DNA from: Hydrogenophaga sp.
Lineage (GTDB): Bacteria > Pseudomonadota > Gammaproteobacteria > Burkholderiales > Burkholderiaceae
NCBI GenBank assembly: GCA_025458545.1
Contig: JALOSH010000208.1
Coordinates: 1-7,048 of the forward strand
DNA length: 7,048 nucleotides
Reading direction: 5' to 3'
In this document: in pieces, positions 1-6,632 of the stretch
How the letters are laid out: each line of letters opens with the position of its first letter
Position numbering within the stretch: position 1 is the first letter of the stretch
Made by a program: the position numbers and the translations under genes
The notes under the pieces: model-generated
Told to the model about the DNA's origin: nothing
Databases searched by the model: none
The model's input: the letters and a program-made list of their open reading frames with translations, nothing else

Positions 1-4
1 TGGC

Positions 5-1165
5 ATGAGCAGCGGAACGATGGAGCGCATCCTGCGCCTGATGGCCGAGAAGAAGGCGTCGGACGTGTACCTGTCGGCGCACGCGCCGGCCATGATCAAG
101 ATCAATGGCCAGACCATCCCGATCAACAGCCAGGTGCTGCCGCCCGACGCGCCACTGAACCTGCTGTCCGAGATCGTGCTCGCCACGCGCATCGAAGAAC
201 TGCAGGAGACCGGCGAGCTCAACATGGCCGTGCCGCTGGAAGGTGTGGGCAATTTCCGCGTGAGCGCTTTCCGCCAGCGCAGCAACTATGCGGTGGTGAT
301 CCGGTTTGTGCCAAACGATGTGCCTGCTCTGGATTCGCTCAACGTGGCGCCGATCCTGGCCGACCTGATCATGGAGAAGCGGGGTCTGGTGCTGATGGTC
401 GGCGCCACCGGTGCGGGCAAAACCACCACCCTGGCGGCCATGATCGATCACCGCAACGAGGGCGCGACGGGTCACATCCTGACCATCGAAGACCCGATCG
501 AGTACATCTACAAGAACAAGAAGTCGGTGGTCAACCAGCGCGAGATCGGCACCGACACCCATTCGCTCCAGATCGGCCTGAAAAACGCGCTGCGGCAGGC
601 GCCCGACGTGATCCTGATCGGCGAAATCCGCGACCGCGAAACCATGTCGGCCGCCATTGCCTACGCGCAGTCGGGCCACCTCTGCCTGGCCACGCTGCAT
701 GCCAGCAACAGCTACCAGGCACTCAACCGCATCCTGAGCTTTTACCCGGTGGAGGTGCGCCCCACCATGCTGGGCGACCTGGCGGCTGCGCTGCGGGCCA
801 TCGTCTCGCAGCGCCTGCTGCGCACCCACACCGGTGGCCGGGTGCCGGCCATGGAGGTGATGCTGAACACCGCGCTCATAGCCGACCTGATCCAGAAGGC
901 GGACTTCTCCGGTGTGCGCGAGGCGATGGAAAAGTCCCTGGCCGAAGGCTCTCAAAGTTTCGAGCAAGACCTTGCCCGTCTGATCTCAGACGGCCTGGTG
1001 TCACGCAACGAAGGTCTGGCCCACGCCGACTCGCCCAACAACCTGATGTGGCGCCTGCAGAACGACTTCAACGCCAGCCAGTCCAACCAGTCGGCCAAGC
1101 CCAGCGAAGATGACCAGAGCGACCAGGCCAGCTTCACCGAGTTCACCCTCGACGTCAAATTCTGA
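5..1165 (+). CDS. pilU: PilU-type type IV pilus retraction ATPase
   Basis: This is a hexameric secretion-type ATPase of the PilT/PilU family, which powers type IV pilus retraction (twitching motility) at the inner-membrane base of the pilus. A PAS-like N-terminal region (about residues 5-110) precedes the RecA-like core. The core shows Walker [10 protein letters not shown] (133-141), the Asp box IEDPIE (161-166), Walker B ending in ILIGE (Glu207) and the His box ATLHA (His232). The wording around these motifs, such as [17 protein letters not shown] and the C-terminal [11 protein letters not shown] stretch, resembles PilU more than PilT. The length of 386 aa is close to the roughly 380 aa of known PilU. 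The last ~35 residues are a polar Ser/Gln/Asp tail. The start is uncertain: ATG at 5 is only four bases from the window edge, ATG at 20 is an alternative, and a ribosome binding site cannot be seen. Its stop overlaps the dapE start by one base. PilU normally assists PilT, which is not in the window. Confidence 0.9.
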   Translation: MSSGTMERILRLMAEKKASDVYLSAHAPAMIKINGQTIPINSQVLPPDAPLNLLSEIVLATRIEELQETGELNMAVPLEGVGNFRVSAFRQRSNYAVVIRFVPNDVPALDSLNVAPILADLIMEKRGLVLMVGATGAGKTTTLAAMIDHRNEGATGHILTIEDPIEYIYKNKKSVVNQREIGTDTHSLQIGLKNALRQAPDVILIGEIRDRETMSAAIAYAQSGHLCLATLHASNSYQALNRILSFYPVEVRPTMLGDLAAALRAIVSQRLLRTHTGGRVPAMEVMLNTALIADLIQKADFSGVREAMEKSLAEGSQSFEQDLARLISDGLVSRNEGLAHADSPNNLMWRLQNDFNASQSNQSAKPSEDDQSDQASFTEFTLDVKF

Positions 1166-2337
1166 TGAGCAACGCCACCCTACGACTGACCGAAGAACTG
1201 ATCGGCCGCCCTTCCGTCACCCCGCAAGACGAAGGCTGCCAGGCCCTGATCGCCGCGCGACTCGACGCACTGGGCTTTGTGTGCGAAACCATCGAAAGCG
1301 GTCCGGCCGATTTCCGCGTCACCAACCTCTGGGCCCGCCTGGGCACGGGGCAACAGCCCACCCTGGTCTGGGCCGGCCACACCGACGTGGTGCCCACCGG
1401 CCCCTTGTCGGCCTGGGCCAGCGATCCGTTCGTGCCCAGCCACCGAGGCGGAAAGCTCTATGGGCGCGGTGCCAGCGACATGAAGGCTTCGCTCGCCGCC
1501 ATGGTAGTGGCCTGCGAAGAGTTCGTGGCGTCCAACCCGACGCCACCCATCGACATTGCTTTTCTGTTGACCAGCGACGAAGAAGGCCCCGCCAACGACG
1601 GCACGGTCATTGTCTGCAAGGAGCTGCAGCGGCGAGGCCAGCGGCTGGACTGGTGCATCGTCGGCGAACCGACCTCGGTCGAACGCACCGGCGACATGAT
1701 CAAGAACGGCCGCCGCGGCACGATGAGCGGCAAGCTCACGGTCAAGGGCATCCAGGGCCACATCGCTTATCCGCACCTGGCGCGCAACCCGATCCACCTG
1801 GTGGCGCCCGCGCTGGCGGAACTGGCGGCCACCGTGTGGGACCAGGGCAACGCCTTCTTCCCGCCCACCAGCTGGCAGGTGAGCAACATCCACGGTGGCA
1901 CTGGCGCGAGCAATGTGATCCCTGGCAGCGTGGTGATCGACTTCAATTTTCGCTTCTGCACCGAGTCCACGCCCGAGGGACTGCAGCAGCGCGTGGCCGA
2001 CATCTTGCAGCGCCACCAGCTGCAAGCAGGCGCCGACTACTCACTCGCCTGGACCCTGGGTGGGCGCCCGTTCCTGACCACCCCGGGGCCGCTGGTGGAA
2101 GCGGTGCGCGAGGCGATCCGCGAAGAGACCGGCATCCAGACCGAACTCTCGACCACCGGGGGCACCAGCGATGGCCGCTTCATCGCCCAGGTCTGCCCGC
2201 AGGTGATCGAACTGGGCCCGCCCAACGCCACCATCCACAAGATCGACGAATGCGTCGCTGTGGCCGACATCGAGCCGTTGAAAAACATTTACCGGCGGGT
2301 GATGGAACAGCTATCCCGCCCGCAAAGGGCCGCCTGA
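1165..2337 (+). CDS. dapE: Succinyl-diaminopimelate desuccinylase
   Basis: DapE is a di-zinc M20-family amidohydrolase. It hydrolyses N-succinyl-L,L-diaminopimelate to L,L-diaminopimelate and succinate in the cytoplasmic lysine/meso-DAP pathway, which feeds peptidoglycan and protein synthesis. The expected metal and catalytic residues are all visible: HTD with His72, Asp105 in ASDMK, the general base Glu139 and bridging Glu140 in SDEEG, Glu168 in GEPTS, and His358 near the C-terminus in ATIHK. Their spacing matches the family, and 390 aa is near the usual ~375-380. The dimerisation (lid) domain lies between about residues 180 and 295. The start ATG (1165-1167) shares its A with the pilU stop TGA. 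No clear Shine-Dalgarno is seen, so translation is probably coupled to pilU. M20 relatives such as ArgE or carboxypeptidase G2 are possible in principle, but the motif wording fits DapE well. Confidence 0.95.
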   Translation: MSNATLRLTEELIGRPSVTPQDEGCQALIAARLDALGFVCETIESGPADFRVTNLWARLGTGQQPTLVWAGHTDVVPTGPLSAWASDPFVPSHRGGKLYGRGASDMKASLAAMVVACEEFVASNPTPPIDIAFLLTSDEEGPANDGTVIVCKELQRRGQRLDWCIVGEPTSVERTGDMIKNGRRGTMSGKLTVKGIQGHIAYPHLARNPIHLVAPALAELAATVWDQGNAFFPPTSWQVSNIHGGTGASNVIPGSVVIDFNFRFCTESTPEGLQQRVADILQRHQLQAGADYSLAWTLGGRPFLTTPGPLVEAVREAIREETGIQTELSTTGGTSDGRFIAQVCPQVIELGPPNATIHKIDECVAVADIEPLKNIYRRVMEQLSRPQRAA

Positions 2338-2341
2338 ACCC

Positions 2342-3235
2342 ATGACGCTGCAAGACCTTCTGGCCGGGGCCACCGCTCGCATGGAGGCTGCCGAGCTGGC
2401 CTATGGCCACGGCACCACCAATGCCCGGGACGAAGCCGCCTGGCTGGTGCTATGGCAACTCGGCCTGCCGCTGGACGGCGATCTCGACGAGATGGCCGAG
2501 ACCCCGGTCAGCGACGAAGACGCGATCGCGGCGGCCGAGCTGATCACGCGCCGCATCGAAACCCGCCAGCCCGCCGCCTATCTGACGAACGAAGCCTGGC
2601 TGCAAGGCGTGTCGTTTTACGTGGACCCGCGCGCCATCGTGCCGCGCAGTTTCATCGCCGAACTGATCGCCGAGGGCGGCTTCGACGCCTGGCTGAGCGA
2701 CAGCACCCGCGAGGTGCTGGACTTGTGCACCGGCAATGGCAGTCTGGCCGTGCTCGCCGCCCTGGCCTGGCCAGAGGTTCGGGTCACCGGCGCCGACATA
2801 TCCGCCGATGCACTCGCCGTGGCCCGCATCAACGTGGACCGCCATGGCCTGCCCGACCGGATCACGCTGATCGAATCCGACGGTCTGCAAGGCTGCGTTG
2901 GCCCGTTCGATCTGGTGCTCTGCAACCCGCCCTACGTCAACGCCCACAGCATGGGCGCGCTGCCCGCCGAGTACCGCGCCGAGCCCGAACTGGCGCTGGC
3001 CGGTGGCGCCGACGGCATGGACTTCATCCGCGGGCTGCTGCGCGACCTGCCGGCGCGGCTGTCTTCAACCGGTGTGCTGGTCCTCGAAATCGGCAACGAG
3101 CGCGAGCACTTCGAAGCCGCGTTCCCAACGCTCGAAGCCGTCTGGCTGTCCACCAGCGCCGGTGAAGACCAGGTTCTTCTGCTCACTTTCGACTCTCTTT
3201 CGGCGCTGGCCTCCCAGCCGTCGCCCCTCCCATGA
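2342..3235 (+). CDS. prmB: Ribosomal protein L3 glutamine N5-methyltransferase
   Basis: PrmB is a SAM-dependent methyltransferase that methylates a glutamine side chain of ribosomal protein L3 during 50S assembly. The SAM-binding motif I is VLDLCTGNGSLAV, with Asp127 and Gly131/Gly133. The glutamine-binding NPPY signature is at residues 195-198 (NPPYVN), followed by the acidic/hydrophobic stretch EPELALAGGADGMD typical of the HemK/PrmA-C/PrmB group. The N-terminal helical domain (about residues 1-95) is the substrate-recognition part. PrmB rather than PrmC (release-factor methylase) is chosen from the LDLCTG wording and the N-terminal domain. The length of 297 aa is close to E. coli PrmB (310). 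ATG 2342 lies 4 nt after the dapE stop, with an AAAGGG at 2324-2329 that is rather far away (12 nt). The stop overlaps the next gene's ATG in an ATGA arrangement (3232-3235), pointing to coupled translation. Confidence 0.92.
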   Translation: MTLQDLLAGATARMEAAELAYGHGTTNARDEAAWLVLWQLGLPLDGDLDEMAETPVSDEDAIAAAELITRRIETRQPAAYLTNEAWLQGVSFYVDPRAIVPRSFIAELIAEGGFDAWLSDSTREVLDLCTGNGSLAVLAALAWPEVRVTGADISADALAVARINVDRHGLPDRITLIESDGLQGCVGPFDLVLCNPPYVNAHSMGALPAEYRAEPELALAGGADGMDFIRGLLRDLPARLSSTGVLVLEIGNEREHFEAAFPTLEAVWLSTSAGEDQVLLLTFDSLSALASQPSPLP

Positions 3236-4920
3236 TCACTCTGAAAAACCTGGTCCTTCGTCGCGGCACGAAGGTCCTGCTCGATGGTGCGTCCGTCACC
3301 ATCAACCCCGGCGAAAAAGTCGGCCTGGTCGGCCGCAACGGCGCGGGCAAATCCAGCCTGTTCCGCCTGCTGGACAAAACCCTGCACGAAGACAAAGGCG
3401 ACTTTTATGTGCCCCCTCAGTGGCGCATGGCGCAGGTGGCGCAGGACATGCCCGAGACCGACATGCCCGCCACGCAGTTCGTGATCGAAGGCGATATGAC
3501 CCTGCTGGCAGCCCAGCAAGAAGTGACGGCGGCCGAAGAGAGCAACGACGGTGAGCGCATGGCGAACGCCTACATGGCCGTGCACGACGCTGGCGCGCAC
3601 GACGCCCCGGCCCGGGCCCAGGCGCTGATCCTGGGCCTGGGCTTTCGCATGGACGAGCTGGACCGCCCGGTCGACAGCTTCTCGGGCGGCTGGCGCATGC
3701 GCCTGCAACTGGCGCGTGCGCTGATGTGCCCGAGCGAGCTGCTGCTGCTCGACGAACCCACCAACCACCTGGACCTCGACGCGCTGGTCTGGCTCGAAGC
3801 CTGGCTCAAGCGCTACGAAGGCACCATGCTGGTGATCAGCCACGACCGAGAATTTCTCGACGCCGTGACCGACGTCACCATCCACATCGAACGCGCGCTG
3901 CTGACCCGCTATGGCGGCAACTACAGCAAGTTCGAAGACATGCGCGCCGAGCAGATGGCGCTGCAGGCCACGGCGTATTCCAAACAGCAGGAGAAAGTGG
4001 CGCACCTTCAGAAGTTCATTGCGCGCTTCAAGGCCAAAGCCAGCAAGGCCAAACAGGCACAGAGCCGGGTCAAGGCATTGGAGCGCATGGAGAAGATCGG
4101 GCCGGCGCTGGCCGACGCCGAATTCACCTTCGAGTTCAGCGAGCCGCAGAACTTGCCCAACCCCATGCTCGCGATGCACGAGGTCAGCTTCGGTTACCCA
4201 GCGCGCGAAGACGGTGGCGAGCCCACCACCATCGTGCGCAACGTGAGCAAGTCGGTGCTGGCGGGCCAACGCATCGGCATCCTGGGCGCCAACGGCCAGG
4301 GCAAGTCCACCGTCGTCAAAACGATTGCGCGCGACCTCAAAGCCATCAGCGGCGAAATCATCGAAGGCAAGGGCCTGAACATCGGCTACTTCGCCCAGCA
4401 GGAGCTCGACGTGCTGCGCCCGGCTGATACGCCGCTGGAACACATGATCCGATTGGTGAAGGACTGCACCGCGCAAGGTCGACTGAGCGGCCAGGCGACG
4501 CGCGAGCAAGATCTGCGCAGTTTCCTCGGCAGCTTCAACTTCACGGGTGACCAGGTCAAGCAGGCGGTGGGCAGCATGAGCGGCGGCGAGAAAGCCCGCC
4601 TGGTGCTGTGCATGATCGTCTGGCAGCGCCCCAACCTGCTGCTGCTCGACGAACCCACCAACCACCTGGACCTGGCCACCCGCGAGGCGCTGTCGATGGC
4701 GCTCAACGAGTTCGAAGGCACCGTCATGCTGGTCAGCCACGACCGCGCCTTGCTGCGCGCGGTGTGCGACGAGTTCTGGCTTATCTGCTCGACGTGGCCA
4801 AACAGGCGCGCGAAGCGCAACGGCAGGAGCAGAAAGACCAGCGAAGCACCCTCCCAGCAGCCACGCCATTGCCCACTTCGGAACAACGCAAGCAAGACGC
4901 CCAGCGCCGCCAACAGTTGA
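3232..4920 (+). CDS. yheS: YheS-like ABC-F ATPase, frameshifted at its C-terminus
   Basis: This is a soluble ABC-F protein with two tandem nucleotide-binding domains and no membrane segment; the family binds ribosomes near the E site and affects translation. Domain 1 has Walker A GRNGAGKSS (34-42, Lys40), signature SGGWRMRL (Ser151) and Walker B LLLLDEPTNHLD (Asp174/Glu175). A charged interdomain linker (about 249-288, rich in Lys/Gln) follows. Domain 2 has Walker A GANGQGKST (352-360), signature SGGEKARL (Ser450), Walker B with Asp473/Glu474 and the switch His503 in SHDR. From memory it aligns throughout with E. coli YheS (637 aa). After DEFWL (513-517) homology stops. The final 45 residues are out-of-frame translation, very basic (ten Lys/Arg), and the true C-terminal region continues in another frame (see 4779-5150). 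Both ATPase sites are intact, so the short product could retain activity, but as an orthologue the gene is broken. It starts inside the prmB stop (ATGA) without an obvious Shine-Dalgarno. Confidence 0.85.
   Translation: MITLKNLVLRRGTKVLLDGASVTINPGEKVGLVGRNGAGKSSLFRLLDKTLHEDKGDFYVPPQWRMAQVAQDMPETDMPATQFVIEGDMTLLAAQQEVTAAEESNDGERMANAYMAVHDAGAHDAPARAQALILGLGFRMDELDRPVDSFSGGWRMRLQLARALMCPSELLLLDEPTNHLDLDALVWLEAWLKRYEGTMLVISHDREFLDAVTDVTIHIERALLTRYGGNYSKFEDMRAEQMALQATAYSKQQEKVAHLQKFIARFKAKASKAKQAQSRVKALERMEKIGPALADAEFTFEFSEPQNLPNPMLAMHEVSFGYPAREDGGEPTTIVRNVSKSVLAGQRIGILGANGQGKSTVVKTIARDLKAISGEIIEGKGLNIGYFAQQELDVLRPADTPLEHMIRLVKDCTAQGRLSGQATREQDLRSFLGSFNFTGDQVKQAVGSMSGGEKARLVLCMIVWQRPNLLLLDEPTNHLDLATREALSMALNEFEGTVMLVSHDRALLRAVCDEFWLICSTWPNRRAKRNGRSRKTSEAPSQQPRHCPLRNNASKTPSAANS
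3739..3776 (+). repeat. 38-bp direct repeat, copy 1 (first Walker B)
   Basis: These 38 bases, encoding LLLLDEPTNHLD plus two bases, are identical to 4636-4673. Both copies encode the Walker B/D-loop of an ATPase domain in the same gene, in the same frame, 897 bp (299 codons) apart. Protein conservation alone would allow many synonymous differences. Confidence 0.9.
4636..4673 (+). repeat. 38-bp direct repeat, copy 2 (second Walker B)
   Basis: This is the second copy of the repeat at 3739-3776, with all 38 bases identical. Recombination between the copies would remove 897 bp in frame and fuse the two ATPase domains into one. Confidence 0.9.
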
Positions 4921-5150
4921 CGGAACTACTGCGACCGTTGAAGAAGGAGCTGGAACAGAACGAAAAGCGCACTGCGCTCCTGTCCAACGAGAAGGTTGCT
5001 CTGGAAGCGAGCCTGAGCCAGCCCGCCACGCCCACCGAATTGGCCGACAAGGGCCGCAAGCTCAAGGCGCTGAGCGATGAGATCGAAACCCTCGAAGCAC
5101 GCTGGCTGGAACTCACCGAGCGCATCGACAGCGCAGCCACGCAGGAATGA
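4779..5150 (+). pseudogene. Detached C-terminal part of the YheS-like ABC-F gene
   Basis: Read in the frame of 4779 (GCT codon), the sequence gives AYLLDVAKQAREAQRQ and then a Lys/Glu/Leu/Arg-rich coiled-coil tail with the stop at 5148-5150. This corresponds to the C-terminal extension of YheS-type proteins: E. coli YheS has QWLSDVQKQ at the matching place. The segment has no plausible start of its own, and directly upstream the frame only continues as shadow sequence inside the ATPase domain. Between the last good residue of the upstream frame (Leu517) and this Ala, about 17 residues expected from YheS (the EPFDGDLEDYQ-type motif) are absent. It is therefore the tail of the same gene after a deletion with frameshift, rather than a separate gene. 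No stops have accumulated over ~120 codons, so the lesion is either recent or an assembly error. Confidence 0.8.
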
Positions 5151-5214
5151 CCCGTCGCGGCGGTGGCTCACTCCGGTTAGCATTTAGGCATTACTTCATC
5201 CACCCGCCATTCTG

Positions 5215-5219
5215 AAAGG
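5215..5219 (+). promoter_or_regulatory. Ribosome binding site of the YeaQ/GlsB-family gene
   Basis: AAAGG lies 10 nt before ATG 5230 and 13 nt before the second ATG at 5233. The spacing favours the first ATG. The 79-bp gap in front of the gene (5151-5229) holds no convincing sigma-70 boxes; TAGCAT at 5178-5183 lacks a matching -35. Confidence 0.5.
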
Positions 5220-5229
5220 CACACCGCAC

Positions 5230-5484
5230 ATGATGTCCGTTCTGGGTACCCTGATCATCGGCCTCATCGCAGGCTTCATCGCCCGCGCCATCAAGCCCGG
5301 AGACGACGGCATGGGCTGGATCATGACCGCCGTCCTCGGCGTGGCGGGCTCGTTCATCGCCAGCTACGGGGGCGCTGCGTTGGGTCTGTACGCTCCAGGC
5401 CAGGCAGCAGGCTTCATCGCGTCGGTGGTCGGCGCTGTGTTGTTGTTGATCGTCTACGGCTTCGTGAAGAAAAAGCAGCCCTGA
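5230..5484 (+). CDS. YeaQ/YmgE/GlsB-family small membrane protein
   Basis: This 84-residue protein is almost entirely hydrophobic, with three predicted membrane helices at about residues 3-20, 29-50 and 58-78. A charged loop KPGDDGMGW (22-30) and a basic KKK tail flank them. The (I/R)xPG(D/K)DGxG loop after helix 1, the glycine-rich second helix and the length match the 'transglycosylase-associated' family (Pfam Transgly_assoc; E. coli YeaQ, YmgE; Enterococcus GlsB). These proteins sit in the inner membrane and are often stress-induced. Their biochemical role is not established, and no transglycosylase motif is present. Translation starts at one of two consecutive ATGs. The gene appears to stand alone, 79 bp after the damaged ABC-F gene, and is followed by a strong terminator. 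Confidence 0.9.
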   Translation: MMSVLGTLIIGLIAGFIARAIKPGDDGMGWIMTAVLGVAGSFIASYGGAALGLYAPGQAAGFIASVVGAVLLLIVYGFVKKKQP

Positions 5485-5501
5485 CCTGTGTGAAACCCAA
5501 C

Positions 5502-5534
5502 AAAAAAGCCCCGATCGCAAGATCGGGGCTTTTT
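5502..5534. terminator. Bidirectional intrinsic terminator
   Basis: A perfect 9-bp GC-rich stem (5508-5516 with 5521-5529) encloses a GCAA tetraloop. It is flanked by six A on the left (5502-5507) and five T on the right (5530-5534), so U-tracts follow the hairpin on either strand. Rightward it ends the YeaQ/GlsB-family transcript, 17 nt after its stop. Leftward it ends the tRNA-Lys transcript, only a few bases beyond the CCA end. Confidence 0.93.
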
Positions 5535-5537
5535 ATT

Positions 5538-5613
5538 TGGTGGGACGTGCGGGGGTCGAACCCACGACAAACGGATTAAAAGTCCGCTGCTCTACCAACT
5601 GAGCTAACGTCCC
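5538..5613 (-). tRNA. tRNA-Lys (anticodon UUU), CCA encoded
   Basis: The minus strand folds into a complete 76-nt cloverleaf. It has a perfect 7-bp acceptor stem (GGGACGT with ACGTCCC), a D arm GCTC-AGTTGGTA-GAGC, an anticodon stem GCGGA/TCCGT with loop CTTTTAA, a 5-nt variable loop TTGTC, and a T arm GTGGG-TTCGACC-CCCGC. The anticodon TTT is at 5578-5580 (given on +) and reads AAA/AAG lysine codons. The discriminator A (5541) is followed by a genomically encoded CCA (5538-5540). U36 and A37 are present, as required for t6A37 modification. The bidirectional terminator begins almost directly after the CCA, leaving a very short 3' trailer. Confidence 0.97.
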
Positions 5614-5801
5614 ATCAACTGGGTGCTGAAACAAACCATGGTCTGTCTCAACTGAATTCACTTTCGAAATCCGGACCAGCATTCACTGGTGGGGTTTGAG
5701 TGACTTGACCACTCGGCTTGCGGATGAAAAGACTTGCTATCCATCAACCACGCACTGCCGCTTCATAACCCTGCAACTCGAATTTCGCTCACTGCGAAGC
5801 C
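5614..5801 (-). other. Intergenic leader between tcdA and tRNA-Lys
   Basis: These 188 bp hold no supported ORF and are less GC-rich than the genes around them. Three short inverted repeats are visible: 5675-5690 (ACCAG/CTGGT, loop 6), 5698-5714 (GAGTG/CACTC, loop 7) and 5784-5798 (TTCGC/GCGAA, loop 5). None has a T-run, so none is a good terminator. No clear promoter lies directly before the tRNA, so the region is probably its 5' leader or part of a tcdA read-through transcript. It does not fold into a second tRNA. Confidence 0.5.
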
Positions 5802-6632
5802 TCAGATTATAGCGTCGTTTTGAGCGTGTTTTGAAGTGACTTGAAAAGTGCTGTCGGATTCGGCCAAAGCATTCATCACCCAGCCCGCTGCACACAGACC
5901 AAAGCTCGCGGTGACGCTCACGACCGAACCATAACCATGGCAATTGAGCGAGCCATCGCCGGGCTCGACCGAGCAGGACGCATCGGGTGGCGCCACCGCT
6001 TCGCGGCTGAAAACACACGCAACGCTCATGCGCTTGGTGCGAGGAGCGCCATGTTCCTTGCGCAAGCGATAGCGCATTTGTGCCAGCAGTGGGTCATGTG
6101 TCACGTCTGCCAGATCGGCGATCTCCACCGTTTGAGCCCTGCGTTTACCACCCGCTGCCCCCACGGCCACAAAAGAGACGCCCTCGTCTTTCGCCCAGGC
6201 TGCCATCACGGTCTTGGCACGCACCTGGTCGCAGGCGTCGATCACCGCAGAGGGCCGAGTTGCATGGGCACCCAACACAGCGGGCCAGTTGTCGGGCGTG
6301 ACGAAGTCGTCGATCAGGTGCACCAGGCAACCGGGATGGAACTGAGCGATGCGCTCCCGCATGGCTTGTGCTTTGGCCTGGCCCAGCGTGGCATCCAGCG
6401 CATGGATCTGTCGGTTGATGTTGGACTCCGACACATGGTCCAGGTCGATCAAGGTGAGTTGCCGCACGCCACTGCGTGCCAGTGCTTCCACCGCCCACGA
6501 ACCCACACCACCGATGCCGACCACCACCACATGCGCATCAAAGATGCGCTGCGCGCCGGCCACACCGTAGAGCCGCCGCAGACCCCCGAAACGACGCTCG
6601 AACGACTCAACCATGGGCTCGGGAACCGCCAA
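5802..6632 (-). CDS. tcdA: tRNA threonylcarbamoyladenosine dehydratase
   Basis: TcdA (CsdL) is an E1/ThiF-like, ATP-dependent enzyme that converts t6A37 to the cyclic ct6A37 in tRNAs decoding ANN codons. In E. coli it works with the CsdA-CsdE cysteine desulfurase pair. The nucleotide-binding loop GIGGVGS is at residues 39-45. The family block NRQIHAL is at 73-79, VDDFVTPDN corresponds to DDFVTPDN (108-115), VIDACDQVRAK (130-140) carries the Asp expected in E1 folds, and CVFSREAV is at 206-213. Agreement with E. coli TcdA (268 aa) runs from RRFGG to near the end, and the length here is 276. The chosen start is TTG at 6632, directly after the upstream stop (TGATTG) and 9 nt behind GGAG. ATG at 6614 would give 270 aa but has no Shine-Dalgarno. 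A ThiF or MoeB assignment is less likely because of the NRQIHAL and CVFS wording. Confidence 0.93.
   Translation of the reverse strand: MAVPEPMVESFERRFGGLRRLYGVAGAQRIFDAHVVVVGIGGVGSWAVEALARSGVRQLTLIDLDHVSESNINRQIHALDATLGQAKAQAMRERIAQFHPGCLVHLIDDFVTPDNWPAVLGAHATRPSAVIDACDQVRAKTVMAAWAKDEGVSFVAVGAAGGKRRAQTVEIADLADVTHDPLLAQMRYRLRKEHGAPRTKRMSVACVFSREAVAPPDASCSVEPGDGSLNCHGYGSVVSVTASFGLCAAGWVMNALAESDSTFQVTSKHAQNDAII
5806..5835 (-). promoter_or_regulatory. Candidate sigma-70 promoter for tRNA-Lys
   Basis: On the minus strand a perfect TATAAT -10 box (5806-5811) is preceded, with an 18-bp spacer, by TTCAAA (5830-5835), which matches four of six -35 bases. The -10 box lies within the last codons of tcdA (Ile-Ile-stop). 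It points toward the tRNA and predicts a leader of roughly 185 nt. The -35 is weak and a chance TATAAT is possible. Confidence 0.35.

Noticed and set aside
1110..2345. A 411-codon plus-strand frame overlapping dapE
   Set aside because: It is Arg/Pro/Gly/His-rich low-complexity translation in an alternate frame of dapE, whose catalytic residues are all intact.
4771..4800. Programmed ribosomal frameshifting in the ABC-F gene
   Set aside because: No slippery heptamer is visible, and about 17 conserved residues are missing at the junction. Frameshifting alone would not explain this; a deletion does.
2932..4869. A 645-codon open frame on the minus strand opposite prmB and the ABC-F gene
   Set aside because: It is antisense to two well-recognised proteins. 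Its translation is Gln/His/Arg/Val-rich without any family motif, as expected from an open mirror frame in GC-rich coding DNA.
4608..5150. Treating the plus-strand frame from 4608 as an independent 180-aa gene
   Set aside because: Its first ~57 codons are out-of-frame translation of the second ATPase domain. Only the part from about 4779 is meaningful, and that is the ABC-F tail.
5151..5229. Promoter for the YeaQ/GlsB-family gene (TAGCAT at 5178-5183)
   Set aside because: The -10 matches only four of six bases, and the 17-bp upstream position (TCGCGG) bears no resemblance to a -35 box.
5538..5613. tRNA-Lys as an integration (att) site of a mobile element
   Set aside because: No duplicated tRNA 3' end is found elsewhere in the window, and no integrase or foreign-looking genes flank it.
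5640..5735. A possible degenerate second tRNA (minus-strand GCCGAGTGGT resembles a D arm)
   Set aside because: No acceptor stem, anticodon stem or T arm can be fitted around it.
5700..5844. Repeated GTGACTTGA at 5700-5708 and 5836-5844
   Set aside because: Only nine bases are shared, with no regular spacing or further copies; chance is likely.
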